DNA from: Oscillospiraceae bacterium
GTDB lineage: Bacteria > Bacillota_A > Clostridia > Oscillospirales > CAG-272
Reading direction: 5' to 3'
NCBI GenBank assembly: GCA_015063335.1
Contig: SVUH01000035.1
Coordinates: 1 to 15,098, forward strand
DNA length: 15,098 bases
Positions 1-7,655 of the stretch are shown in pieces. The position numbers and the translations under genes were made by a program. Numbering within the stretch: the first letter of the stretch is position 1; the number at the start of each line of letters is the position of its first letter. A model generated the notes under the pieces. That model was not told the origin of the DNA, ran no database searches, and saw nothing but the letters and a program-made list of their open reading frames with translations.

Positions 1-1078
1 TGTGATCCTTAATATACGCACCCTCTATATTTTCACCCAAGGTCTTACCCGTAACGGTAAGTGCCGAGGTATCAAGCAAGCCTTTCTTTACGAGCTCTGC
101 CTGAACTGCGGGTATTCCGCCTGCGGCATCAAGGTCCTGCATGTGAGTCGAGCCTGCGGGAGCAAGGTGACAGAGGTTCGGAACCTTTGCACTCATCTGG
201 TTGAACAGATTTAGGTCAAGGTGCACACCCGCCTCGTTAGCGATCGCCAAAAGGTGAAGCACGCTGTTAGAGCTGCAACCGAGCGCCATATCGCAGGCAA
301 GCGCGTTCTGTATTGATTTCTCGTTGATAATATCACGAGCGCAGATGTTGTTTCTTACAAGCTCCATGATAGCCATGCCCGCGTGCTTTGCAAGTATAGT
401 TCTCTTGTTGCTTACCGCGGGGATAGTGCCGTTACCGGGTAGCGCAATTCCAACTGCCTCACAAAGACAGTTCATGCTGTTTGCGGTATACATTCCCGCA
501 CAGCTTCCGCAGCCGGGGCACGCACCCGTTTCACATTCTTCAAGCTTACAGCCGTCGATCATTCCCGCCTTATAAGAGCCAACCGCCTCAAAGAGCTTTG
601 AAAGACTTACTTCCTCGCCGTCGTATTTACCTGCGAGCATAGGTCCGCCGCTGCAAACTATGGCGGGAACGTTCATTCTTACCGCCGCCATTACCATACC
701 GGGGACTATCTTATCACAGTTAGGAATAAGCACAAGACCGTCAAGCTGATGCGCCATAGTCATGGTCTCAACGCTGTCGCAAATAAGCTCGCGGCTTGCA
801 AGAGAATATTTCATTCCCGTGTGTCCCATAGCGATACCGTCGCAAACGCCGATAGACGGAATAAGCACGGGCGTACCGCCCGCCATTCTTACGCCTGCCT
901 TAACAGCCTCTGCTATCTTATCAAGGTGAACGTGTCCGGGAACTATTTCGCTGTGTGCGCTTACGACACCGATAAGAGGGCGCTCAAGCTCCTCCTTTGT
1001 GTAGCCCATCGCGTAAAACAAGCTTCTGTTTGGCGCTCTTTCCGCGCCTTTTGTTACGTTATCTGAACGAAGTGACAT
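1..1078 (-). CDS. ilvD: Dihydroxy-acid dehydratase, N-terminal 359 residues (cut by window edge)
   Basis: Dehydrates 2,3-dihydroxy-isovalerate and 2,3-dihydroxy-3-methylvalerate to the 2-oxo acid precursors of valine/leucine and isoleucine; cytosolic iron-sulfur enzyme. I translated from the ATG at 1078, preceded by AGGAGATAAAAT. The frame stays open to the window edge, giving 359 of the roughly 550 residues usual for the family. The IlvD/Edd signature NCDKIVPG starts at Asn120 (cluster ligand Cys121, likely carbamylated Lys123), the CPGCGSC segment is at 187-193 (ligand Cys193), and CDGIAMGH is at 79-86. Where [2Fe-2S] members carry a third cysteine (TPC), this protein has VPGH at 46-49, as in the oxygen-sensitive [4Fe-4S] E. 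coli type. The C-terminal domain lies outside the window. It follows the ECF S-component gene by 53 bases in the same direction, so the two may be co-transcribed. Some family members act on sugar acids, but the ilv context makes IlvD secure. Confidence 0.96.
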   Translation of the reverse strand, partial: MSLRSDNVTKGAERAPNRSLFYAMGYTKEELERPLIGVVSAHSEIVPGHVHLDKIAEAVKAGVRMAGGTPVLIPSIGVCDGIAMGHTGMKYSLASRELICDSVETMTMAHQLDGLVLIPNCDKIVPGMVMAAVRMNVPAIVCSGGPMLAGKYDGEEVSLSKLFEAVGSYKAGMIDGCKLEECETGACPGCGSCAGMYTANSMNCLCEAVGIALPGNGTIPAVSNKRTILAKHAGMAIMELVRNNICARDIINEKSIQNALACDMALGCSSNSVLHLLAIANEAGVHLDLNLFNQMSAKVPNLCHLAPAGSTHMQDLDAAGGIPAVQAELVKKGLLDTSALTVTGKTLGENIEGAYIKDH

Positions 1079-1131
1079 ATTTTATCTCCTAAAAAATTAT
1101 AATTGTAGCTTATGCTCTCTGTTGAAGTTTC

Positions 1132-1758
1132 TTAAACCTTTAACTTGTTTTTCACAACGTCAACTATTCTAACGACTGCAGGTGAAAGCAACAAATTTAC
1201 AAGGAACTCGCCAATAAAATTAAATCCAACAAGTCCTATAAAAATAACCTCCGTAGCACCTACGAATCCTGGGAAATACTCGGGAAACATTTCGGGGAGC
1301 ATAGCGTTTTCCTCAAAGAAAAACAAGAACATACCGAGCACGAATATTCCCGTATTGATAATGGGTGCAGAAACAGATGCTATTGTTGTCTGAAGGTATG
1401 TGTATTTTCCCTTAAAAAGCTTACCCAAGGCTTTATAAATCAGCGCCGCTCCTAAACCTGCAAGGGTTGCCTTAAGCAACGCAAGCACAACGTAAGCCAC
1501 GGGATTAGCATTAAAAAATACCATTAGAACGGGATTTGCGGGAGTTTGTATAACGGTTATAAGTCCAAATACAAATCCGAGGATCGCTCCCTCAAGAGGT
1601 CCTAACAAAAATGCACCAACAACTATCGGTATAAGAACAAATGTAAGCGGAACGAGTCCAATCGTTATAGACGCTCCGAGTCCTTGAAGCACTACAACAA
1701 GCGCCACAAGCATAGCAAGCTCAACTAAACCAAGCACCTTTTGGTTTCTTCTTTTCAT
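1132..1758 (-). CDS. ECF-type transporter S component (substrate-binding membrane subunit), substrate unknown
   Basis: A 208-residue, very hydrophobic protein with about six membrane segments (roughly 8-30, 33-50, 53-73, 80-107, 120-150 and 170-195) and a basic start (MKRRNQK), as expected for a Firmicutes ECF S component. Such proteins bind a vitamin or other micronutrient and use shared EcfA/EcfA'/EcfT energising subunits, which are not encoded here. The first helix carries the small-residue pattern ELAMLVALVV, like the AxxxA motif that contacts EcfT in this superfamily. The start at 1758 is supported by CTGGGAGG seven bases upstream. It sits between ilvC and ilvD. Substrates worth considering from context are pantothenate or pantoate (made from the valine-pathway intermediate 2-oxoisovalerate), or a branched-chain compound. 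The sequence alone does not decide, and riboflavin or folate types are not excluded. Family assignment is from fold pattern and length; substrate is unassigned. Confidence 0.8.
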   Translation of the reverse strand: MKRRNQKVLGLVELAMLVALVVVLQGLGASITIGLVPLTFVLIPIVVGAFLLGPLEGAILGFVFGLITVIQTPANPVLMVFFNANPVAYVVLALLKATLAGLGAALIYKALGKLFKGKYTYLQTTIASVSAPIINTGIFVLGMFLFFFEENAMLPEMFPEYFPGFVGATEVIFIGLVGFNFIGEFLVNLLLSPAVVRIVDVVKNKLKV

Positions 1759-1997
1759 TACAAGTCCTCCCAGGTTATATTTTCTAAAAAATTAAATCTA
1801 TGAATATCGGTAAATCCGTTATTTTCAAAAATCAAAAAACTTTTATGGTTTTAATGCTTTGCGTCCAAAGCGCATACGAATTCACGCTTTCAAAACCAAC
1901 AAAAACGCCGCGCAAACGCTAAAATAATTTGCTTCTCTATCCTCTTTTAGGGAAACTCCCCCTCGGGAGCTTCCCTAAAAATATTAAGTATTATAAA
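1759..1997 (-). other. 239-base leader gap between ilvC and the ECF S-component gene, with possible alternative hairpins
   Basis: No gene or T-box motif (no GGTACC) is present. On the minus strand the order is: a strong hairpin just after ilvC (1945-1980); a region where 1892-1898 can pair with 1846-1852 as a seven-base outer stem; and, inside it, two six-base hairpins that share bases and so exclude each other (1885-1890 with 1867-1872, or 1866-1871 with 1856-1861). A T-run follows at about 1835-1840. I found no match to the TPP, folate (THF), cobalamin or FMN riboswitch cores that I know. Promoter-like AT-rich sequence lies near 1800-1830, but no convincing -35/-10 pair is visible. Confidence 0.4.
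1945..1980 (-). terminator. Strong hairpin downstream of ilvC, probable 3'-end or terminator without U-tract
   Basis: Inverted repeat of 16 base pairs (1945-1960 with 1965-1980) and a four-base loop. The only imperfect pair is an A/C mismatch in a plus-strand RNA but a G-U wobble in a minus-strand RNA, so it folds better in the ilvC transcript. It begins 17 bases after the ilvC stop. No U-run follows on the minus strand (GAGGATAG comes next), so it may be a transcript-stabilising 3' end or a weak terminator rather than a classical intrinsic terminator. Confidence 0.55.
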
Positions 1998-3011
<1,014 letters not shown>

Positions 3012-3061
3012 TTAATCTCCCTTATGTAAAAAATTTGTTTTTATTTTAGCCGCTTAAACGG

Positions 3062-3559
3062 TTAATTCAATTCGTAAAGAACGTCTCCGCGTTCCATTGC
3101 TATTGCGCCCGAACGGCACATTTCGAGCATCCTGAAGCTGCTGATTGCTTCAAGGAAATCGTCTATGACCTGCGACGAAGCCGCAAGCTCAACTATAAGA
3201 CAGCCCGACGTGATATCCACCATAGACGCACCGAACTTCTTGACTGTTGCCTTAAGAGCCTCTATGTCCGCGCCCTCGGTAGAAACCTTAACAAGCAAAA
3301 GCTCCTGAATAAGGCTGAACGAAGGCTCGACCGCGAATATCATTTTTGTTTCAACGAGCTTCTTGGTCTGCTTCATTATCTGACTGAAGTTTTTCTGGTC
3401 GCCCGTGGTCATAACGGTAATTCTTGATATTTTAGGATTTTCGGTAGAGGAAACCGTAAGAGAATCAATATTAAATCCTCTCTGCATAAACAACGAGCTG
3501 ACTCTTGCGAGAACACCCGCATTGTTTTCAACGAGGATAACCATGCATTGCTTTTTCAT
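3062..3559 (-). CDS. ilvN: Acetolactate synthase, small regulatory subunit
   Basis: Regulatory partner of IlvB; it activates the catalytic subunit and carries valine feedback inhibition in this family. The 165 residues give an N-terminal ACT domain (about 4-75) with the typical ENNAGVLARVSSLFMQRGFN run at 11-30, followed by the conserved C-terminal domain (about 83-160) containing KFGASMVD and RSGAIAMERG. Length matches the short bacterial form. The start at 3559 uses AAGGAGG, which sits immediately at the ilvB stop. Twelve bases separate the two genes, fitting translational coupling of a complex's two subunits. Also called ilvH in some genomes. Confidence 0.96.
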   Translation of the reverse strand: MKKQCMVILVENNAGVLARVSSLFMQRGFNIDSLTVSSTENPKISRITVMTTGDQKNFSQIMKQTKKLVETKMIFAVEPSFSLIQELLLVKVSTEGADIEALKATVKKFGASMVDITSGCLIVELAASSQVIDDFLEAISSFRMLEMCRSGAIAMERGDVLYELN

Positions 3560-3571
3560 CTGCTTTCCTCC

Positions 3572-5230
3572 TTACTTCGAAATCGTATCGTTTACCGTTC
3601 CGCCGCTCGGGATCATAGGAAGAACCTTTTCCTCACGGTCGATAACGCACTCGATCCAAACGGGGCCGTCTGCCTTAAGAGCCTCTGACAATGCGGCTTC
3701 ATACTCGGCAATATTGAAGCAACGGTATCCCTTCGCGCCAAACGCCTCGGCAACCTTTACGTAATCCGTTACGCGCTCGGGCTGGCTTTGAGAAAATCTG
3801 CGGTCGTAGAAGGATGCCTGCCATTGTCTTACCATTCCGAGCACTGCGTTGTTAAGTATAACGGTCACCACGGGAAGCTTATAGCTTACTGCCGTGCAAA
3901 GCTCGTTAAGGTTCATGTGCAGAGAGCCGTCACTCGTATAGTGAATAACGGGAAGCTCGGGGTGCGCCATCTTTGCTCCGATAGCCGCTCCGTATCCGTA
4001 GCCCATCGTACCGAGTCCGCCGCTCGTAAGGAAGTTCATGGGGCGAACGTGCTTTGTGTACTGAGCCGCCCACATCTGGTGCTGACCTACGTCGGTAACG
4101 TAGATAGCCTCCTCACCTGCCTGCTCGCAGGTCGTTCTGATTATCTGGTGGGGCTTAAGCTCTGTATCGGAATCCACGGGGGTGTAATCGTCAAGACGCC
4201 ATTTTCCTATCTGCTCCGACCATTCGGGGTGAGTCGTGGTCTTGACCTGCTTAAGAAGCTCCGTAAGAACTACCTTTACATCACCTATGATGCTGTAATC
4301 TACGGGAACGTTCTTGCCTATCTCACCGGGGTCGATATCGATATGGACTATCTTTGCGTTATGTCCGAACTTCTGTGTGTTAAGAGCAACTCTGTCACTA
4401 AAGCGAGTTCCTATCGCGATCATGAGGTCAGCTCGGTTAGCCGCGCAGTTTGCGGAATAGAAGCCATGCATTCCGATAAGACCGAGGTTGTTCTTCTCTC
4501 CGTGTCCGAGCACGCCAGCCGCCATAAGCGAATATGCCGCAGGGATATCAGCCTTCATTATCAGCTCACGCAGCTCGTCAGCCGCACCCGAAATGCGGAC
4601 TCCGCCGCCAAAGTAGATAAACGGACGCTCTGCCTTATTTATCAGGTCAGCGATCTCCGCTATGTTTCCGTCAATTGCCGTGTCTGCCGTTATTTTCTCG
4701 GGCACCTGAGGTGTGTAGGTCGTTTTGTTAGCCGTAACGTCCTTTGGAATATCCACGAGCACAGGACCGGGTCTGCCGCTTGCCGCGATCTTGAAAGCCG
4801 CGCGCAAGGTGTCCGCCAGATCCTCAACTCGTCTTACCACGAAGTTGTGCTTGGTAATGGGCATTGTAATTCCCGCTATGTAGACCTCCTGAAAGCTGTC
4901 ACAGCCTATAAGAGGCGTGGGCACGTTACCCGTTATGGCAACCATGGGAACACTGTCCATGTAAGCCGTAGCGATACCAGTTACCAGATTGGTAGCGCCG
5001 GGGCCGCTCGTAGCGATAACGACGCCCGTCTTGCCCGTTGATCTTGCGTATCCGTCAGCCGCATGTGCCGCGCCCTGCTCGTGAGCAGTCAGCACGTGAC
5101 AAATTTTGTCGCTATTCTTATAAAGCGCGTCGTAAATATTCAAAACAGAGCCGCCCGGATAACCGAACACAGTATCTACGCCCTGTTCAAGCAAAACTTT
5201 TACAAGAATTTCAGAACCGTTTAAAATCAT
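3572..5230 (-). CDS. ilvB: Acetolactate synthase, large catalytic subunit
   Basis: TPP-, Mg2+- and FAD-dependent enzyme joining pyruvate to pyruvate or to 2-oxobutanoate, the first shared step of valine/leucine and isoleucine synthesis. The 552 residues show the N-terminal TPP domain with catalytic Glu51 in TAHEQGAAHAADGYAR, then SGPGATNLVTG at 75-85, DSFQE at 111-115, the central FAD/NAD-like domain with FGGGVR and GTRFSDR at 274-280, and the C-terminal TPP domain. MVRQWQASFY at 466-475 is the acetohydroxyacid synthase signature and separates it from the catabolic AlsS type, as does the adjacent ilvN. The TPP/Mg motif normally GDGS...NN reads SDGS (433-436) with NN at 460-461. The start at 5230 follows AAAGGAG. 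It is preceded by the leucine T-box leader. Confidence 0.97.
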   Translation of the reverse strand: MILNGSEILVKVLLEQGVDTVFGYPGGSVLNIYDALYKNSDKICHVLTAHEQGAAHAADGYARSTGKTGVVIATSGPGATNLVTGIATAYMDSVPMVAITGNVPTPLIGCDSFQEVYIAGITMPITKHNFVVRRVEDLADTLRAAFKIAASGRPGPVLVDIPKDVTANKTTYTPQVPEKITADTAIDGNIAEIADLINKAERPFIYFGGGVRISGAADELRELIMKADIPAAYSLMAAGVLGHGEKNNLGLIGMHGFYSANCAANRADLMIAIGTRFSDRVALNTQKFGHNAKIVHIDIDPGEIGKNVPVDYSIIGDVKVVLTELLKQVKTTTHPEWSEQIGKWRLDDYTPVDSDTELKPHQIIRTTCEQAGEEAIYVTDVGQHQMWAAQYTKHVRPMNFLTSGGLGTMGYGYGAAIGAKMAHPELPVIHYTSDGSLHMNLNELCTAVSYKLPVVTVILNNAVLGMVRQWQASFYDRRFSQSQPERVTDYVKVAEAFGAKGYRCFNIAEYEAALSEALKADGPVWIECVIDREEKVLPMIPSGGTVNDTISK

Positions 5231-5276
5231 CTTAACTCCTTTTCAGTTTAGTTGTCAAAAAATTATCAAAATTATC

Positions 5277-5318
5277 AAAAAAGACCTCTATCTCTCAAAA
5301 TTCAAGAGACAAAGGTCT
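5277..5318 (-). terminator. Intrinsic terminator of the ilvB T-box leader
   Basis: AGACCT (5313-5318) pairs with AGGTCT (5282-5287), with an inner TCTCTT/GAGAGA stem, and six T follow on the minus strand. The inner CTCTT overlaps the strand needed for the antiterminator, so the two structures exclude each other. Confidence 0.9.
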
Positions 5319-5570
5319 GATAAACTCTCTGCGGTACCACTCTTATTGCAATAAATGCCACTCTACCCTCGCCGATTAGTGAGGTTGTTCATGATAACGG
5401 GAACACACCGTCCGCACCTACGCAGCAACAAGACCTTGCCTTCAAGCGGAAGCTCGGGGATGAGATTCATAAGCTCGCATTATCGGCTCGCATCACCCGC
5501 CGACTTTCTGAAAATGCATCGCAAACTACTGCTTCCCTTCAAAGCCCTACATTATAATAAAAAACTTATG
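5277..5570 (-). promoter_or_regulatory. T-box leader of the ilvBNC operon, leucine specifier (CUC)
   Basis: A tRNA-sensing leader between the promoter and ilvB. The conserved T-box AGAGTGGTACCGC lies at 5331-5343. Stem I is recognisable: base pairing GGAAGC (5531-5536) with GCTTCC (5448-5453), AGTA of the S-turn/loop E side at 5527-5530, and distal-loop sequences AGAAAGTCGG...GGTGATGCGAGCC. Aligned to the specifier loop of the Bacillus glyQS leader from memory (specifier, six bases, then GAG), the specifier triplet is CTC at 5462-5464, i.e. leucine. The variable T-box base is U, which fits an A discriminator base such as that of tRNA-Leu. AAGAG before the T-box can pair with CTCTT inside the terminator arm, giving the antiterminator. 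Uncharged tRNA-Leu should raise ilvBNC expression. Confidence 0.93.
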
Positions 5571-5575
5571 CGCCT

Positions 5576-5604
5576 ATTCTACCACAAAAACCTTATTTTG
5601 TCAA
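5576..5604 (-). promoter_or_regulatory. Sigma-A promoter of the ilvBNC operon
   Basis: Consensus -35 TTGACA at 5599-5604, a 17-base spacer, and -10 TAGAAT at 5576-5581, just upstream of the T-box leader. Transcription would start near 5569. The -35 lies in a 14-base sequence identical to that of the ilvA promoter (5598-5611 compared with 7606-7619). Confidence 0.88.
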
Positions 5605-5695
5605 GAGAATTGCGAAATCTTTTGTATTTTGATATATTTTGTACAATTTTAAATCAAGAACACAAAAAACTTTAAAGCACGATAACAAAAAATCG

Positions 5696-6067
5696 TTATA
5701 TTTCTGCAATAACCTCGACCTCAACGAGTACGTTTTTGGGAAGCTGCTTTGCCGCAACGCAGCTTCTTGCGGGCTTTGAAACGAAATATTTTCCGTAGAT
5801 CCCGTTAAATGCCGCAAAATCGTTCATGTCTGCAAGGAAGCAAACCGTCTTTACCGCCTTGTCTATCGATGTTCCCGCCGCCTCAAGAACAGCGCAAAGA
5901 TTTTTGCAGACCTGCTCCGTTTGCTCCTCGATGGTCTTAGCCTCGACCTCTCCGCTTGCGGGATTGATCGCTATCTGTCCCGACGTAAAAACAAAGCCGC
6001 CTGCCTTTACTGCCTGCGAATAAGGACCGATCGCATCGGGTGCGTTTTTAGTATATACCTTTTCCAT
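5696..6067 (-). CDS. ridA: RidA family reactive intermediate (enamine/imine) deaminase
   Basis: Hydrolyses the reactive 2-aminoacrylate and 2-aminocrotonate released by PLP dehydratases such as IlvA, yielding 2-oxo acids and ammonia and protecting PLP enzymes. The 123 residues match the compact YjgF/RidA fold. GPYSQAV is at 14-20, FTSGQI at 27-32, and the active-site region PARSCVAAKQLPKNVLVEVE contains Arg101 (binds the carboxylate), Cys103 and Glu116. The start at 6067 follows AAAGGAG. It lies 30 bases after ilvA with no promoter between, so ilvA-ridA is an operon under the isoleucine T-box. A short tandem duplication (CTACACAA twice) lies in the gap. The ilvA neighbour makes the canonical RidA role more likely than that of other Rid subfamilies. 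Confidence 0.95.
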   Translation of the reverse strand: MEKVYTKNAPDAIGPYSQAVKAGGFVFTSGQIAINPASGEVEAKTIEEQTEQVCKNLCAVLEAAGTSIDKAVKTVCFLADMNDFAAFNGIYGKYFVSKPARSCVAAKQLPKNVLVEVEVIAEI

Positions 6068-6097
6068 GATATTTCTCCTTTTGTGTAGTTGTGTAGA

Positions 6098-7294
6098 TTA
6101 TTGAACAAGTCTGAATCCCGCTGCCGTAAGCGCCTCGGTTATGCTGTCAATATGCTCATAATTTCTCGTTTCGAGAACGATTCTGAGGTAACAGCCGTTA
6201 ATATCCATCTTCTCGCTTGCGCGCTCGTGGTGTACGGAAATTACGTTTCCGCCGAGGCTTGCGATTATCGAGGAAACCTGCTGAAGCTGTCCGGGCTTAT
6301 CCATAAGCTCGATGCAAAGGTTGCATGTTCTTCCCGACGTAAGAAGACCTCTTTCGATAACTCTCGAAAGTATAGTAACGTCAATATTACCGCCCGAAAC
6401 AACGCAAACCACGTTTTTGTTCTTTATGGGAAGCTTATCAAACATAACAGCCGCAACGGAGACAGCGCCAGCGCCCTCAGCTATCATTTTGTGCTGCTCG
6501 ATAAGCGCAAGTATCGCAGAGGATATCTCTCCCTCTGTAACAGTAACTATCTCGTCAACGTACTCCGAAACGAGCTTAAAGGTATTCTCTCCCGGCTCCT
6601 TAACTGCTATACCGTCGGCAATGGTGGAAACGGAATTCAGCCTTTCTATCTTGCCGTCCTTTACGGAATTATACATGCTGGGAGCGCCCGCAGCCTGAAC
6701 GCCGTACACCTTTACGTGAGGCGCAAGATGCTTTATAACGTAGGCGATTCCAGATATAAGTCCGCCGCCGCCTATCGGCACTACAACAGCGTCAAGATCC
6801 TTTATCTCGTTAAGTATTTCAAGTCCGATAGTTCCCTGTCCAGCGATAACATCTTCATCATCAAAGGGGTGTACGAATGTATATCCCATTTTATCGCGAA
6901 GCTCAAGAGCATGCTTATAAGCGTCGTCGTAAACGCCCTTTACCATAACCACCTCAGCACCGTATCCCTTGGTTGCCTCAACCTTTGATATGGGCGCTCC
7001 GTCAGGCAAGCAGATTATAGACTTTATTCCGTATTTTGCGGAAGCCAAGGCAACTCCCTGCGCGTGGTTTCCTGCCGAGCAGGCAATAACGCCCCTCGCC
7101 TTTTCCTCATCGCTGAGCTGTGATATCATATATCCCGCGCCTCTCACCTTAAACGAGCCCGTAAGCTGCAAATTTTCCGTTTTAAGGAAAACGTTATTCG
7201 TCTTGCTGAGCTTGGGGGACGGTATGATCGCGGTCTCTCTGATCACGTCCTTAAGTGTAAATGCGGCATGGTAAACCTTATCAAGTGTCAACAT
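6098..7294 (-). CDS. ilvA: Threonine ammonia-lyase (threonine deaminase), medium form with one C-terminal ACT domain
   Basis: PLP enzyme converting threonine to 2-oxobutanoate and ammonia, the entry step to isoleucine. The 398 residues comprise a fold-type II catalytic domain (about 1-320) and a single ACT-type regulatory domain (about 325-398, beginning IELMDKPGQL). The PLP lysine is Lys49 in TGSFKVRGA. The phosphate-binding glycine loop is PIGGGGLISG at 173-182, SAGNHAQG is at 73-80, and VSGGNID is at 299-305. The start at 7294 follows ATCGGAG. Biosynthetic enzymes such as E. coli IlvA have a longer regulatory part, while catabolic TdcB has none. This intermediate type is common in clostridia, and the T-box with an isoleucine specifier points to a biosynthetic job. 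ridA follows 30 bases later. Confidence 0.95.
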   Translation of the reverse strand: MLTLDKVYHAAFTLKDVIRETAIIPSPKLSKTNNVFLKTENLQLTGSFKVRGAGYMISQLSDEEKARGVIACSAGNHAQGVALASAKYGIKSIICLPDGAPISKVEATKGYGAEVVMVKGVYDDAYKHALELRDKMGYTFVHPFDDEDVIAGQGTIGLEILNEIKDLDAVVVPIGGGGLISGIAYVIKHLAPHVKVYGVQAAGAPSMYNSVKDGKIERLNSVSTIADGIAVKEPGENTFKLVSEYVDEIVTVTEGEISSAILALIEQHKMIAEGAGAVSVAAVMFDKLPIKNKNVVCVVSGGNIDVTILSRVIERGLLTSGRTCNLCIELMDKPGQLQQVSSIIASLGGNVISVHHERASEKMDINGCYLRIVLETRNYEHIDSITEALTAAGFRLVQ

Positions 7295-7324
7295 TGTTTT
7301 TCTCCGATCTCAATTTTGTAATAT

Positions 7325-7360
7325 AAAAAAGCCTTCGCCCCTATCTTAAGAGGCGAAGGC
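7325..7360 (-). terminator. Intrinsic terminator of the ilvA T-box leader
   Basis: Perfect nine-base stem GCCTTCGCC/GGCGAAGGC (7331-7360), extended by two inner pairs, followed by six T at 7325-7330 on the minus strand. It shares CTCTT with the antiterminator. Confidence 0.94.
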
Positions 7361-7577
7361 GTAAAGCTTCCGCGGTACCACTCTTTTTGTCAAACGACCA
7401 CTCACCGTGTACTTATATACACTCTCCTCTAACGCAGGAATACGCGCTGTTCTACTTGCACACGGCTTTCGGCAGCGAGCTCAAAGGTGATTTAGCAAAA
7501 GGAACGAAACACCGTTTCACACCGACCAACGGCTCTCTGTAATTTCAAAATCCTCGCCTGTCCTTATCACAGCCATT
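7325..7577 (-). promoter_or_regulatory. T-box leader of the ilvA-ridA operon, isoleucine specifier (AUC)
   Basis: Conserved T-box AGAGTGGTACCGCG at 7371-7384. Stem I is visible with base pairing GCGAG (7553-7557) to CTCGC (7475-7479), and AGAGAGCCGTTGGTCGGTGTG forms the distal bulge and loop. By the same alignment used for the ilvB leader (triplet, six bases, GAG) the specifier is ATC at 7489-7491, isoleucine, which agrees with the downstream gene. The variable T-box base is U, fitting the A discriminator base of tRNA-Ile. AAGAG before the T-box can pair with CTCTT inside the terminator to form the antiterminator. Confidence 0.94.
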
Positions 7578-7583
7578 GCTAAT

Positions 7584-7612
7584 ATAATACTCCAAGCTTT
7601 GTCACTTGTCAA
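7584..7612 (-). promoter_or_regulatory. Sigma-A promoter of the ilvA-ridA operon
   Basis: -35 TTGACA at 7607-7612, a 17-base spacer, -10 TATTAT at 7584-7589; transcription would start near 7577. It lies between the helicase stop (7656) and the T-box leader. No GC-rich terminator is visible between the helicase stop and this promoter. Confidence 0.88.
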
Positions 7613-7655
7613 GAGAATTTTTAAAAAAAGTGGCGAATTAAGAAATTTTTTTGTT

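Noticed and set aside
3788..5041. 417-codon open frame on the plus strand opposite ilvB
   Set aside because: Lies wholly antisense to a secure ilvB, the translation shows no family motifs, and there is no ribosome site; it is a codon-bias shadow of a GC-rich gene.
5641..5700. Intrinsic terminator after ridA
   Set aside because: Only five-base AT-rich hairpins can be drawn (for example ACGAT/ATCGT), and the nearest T-run is about ten bases away; too weak to call.
6089..6988. 299-codon plus-strand open frame opposite ilvA
   Set aside because: Antisense shadow of ilvA with no motif or translation signal; also overlaps the ilvA-ridA gap without a promoter.
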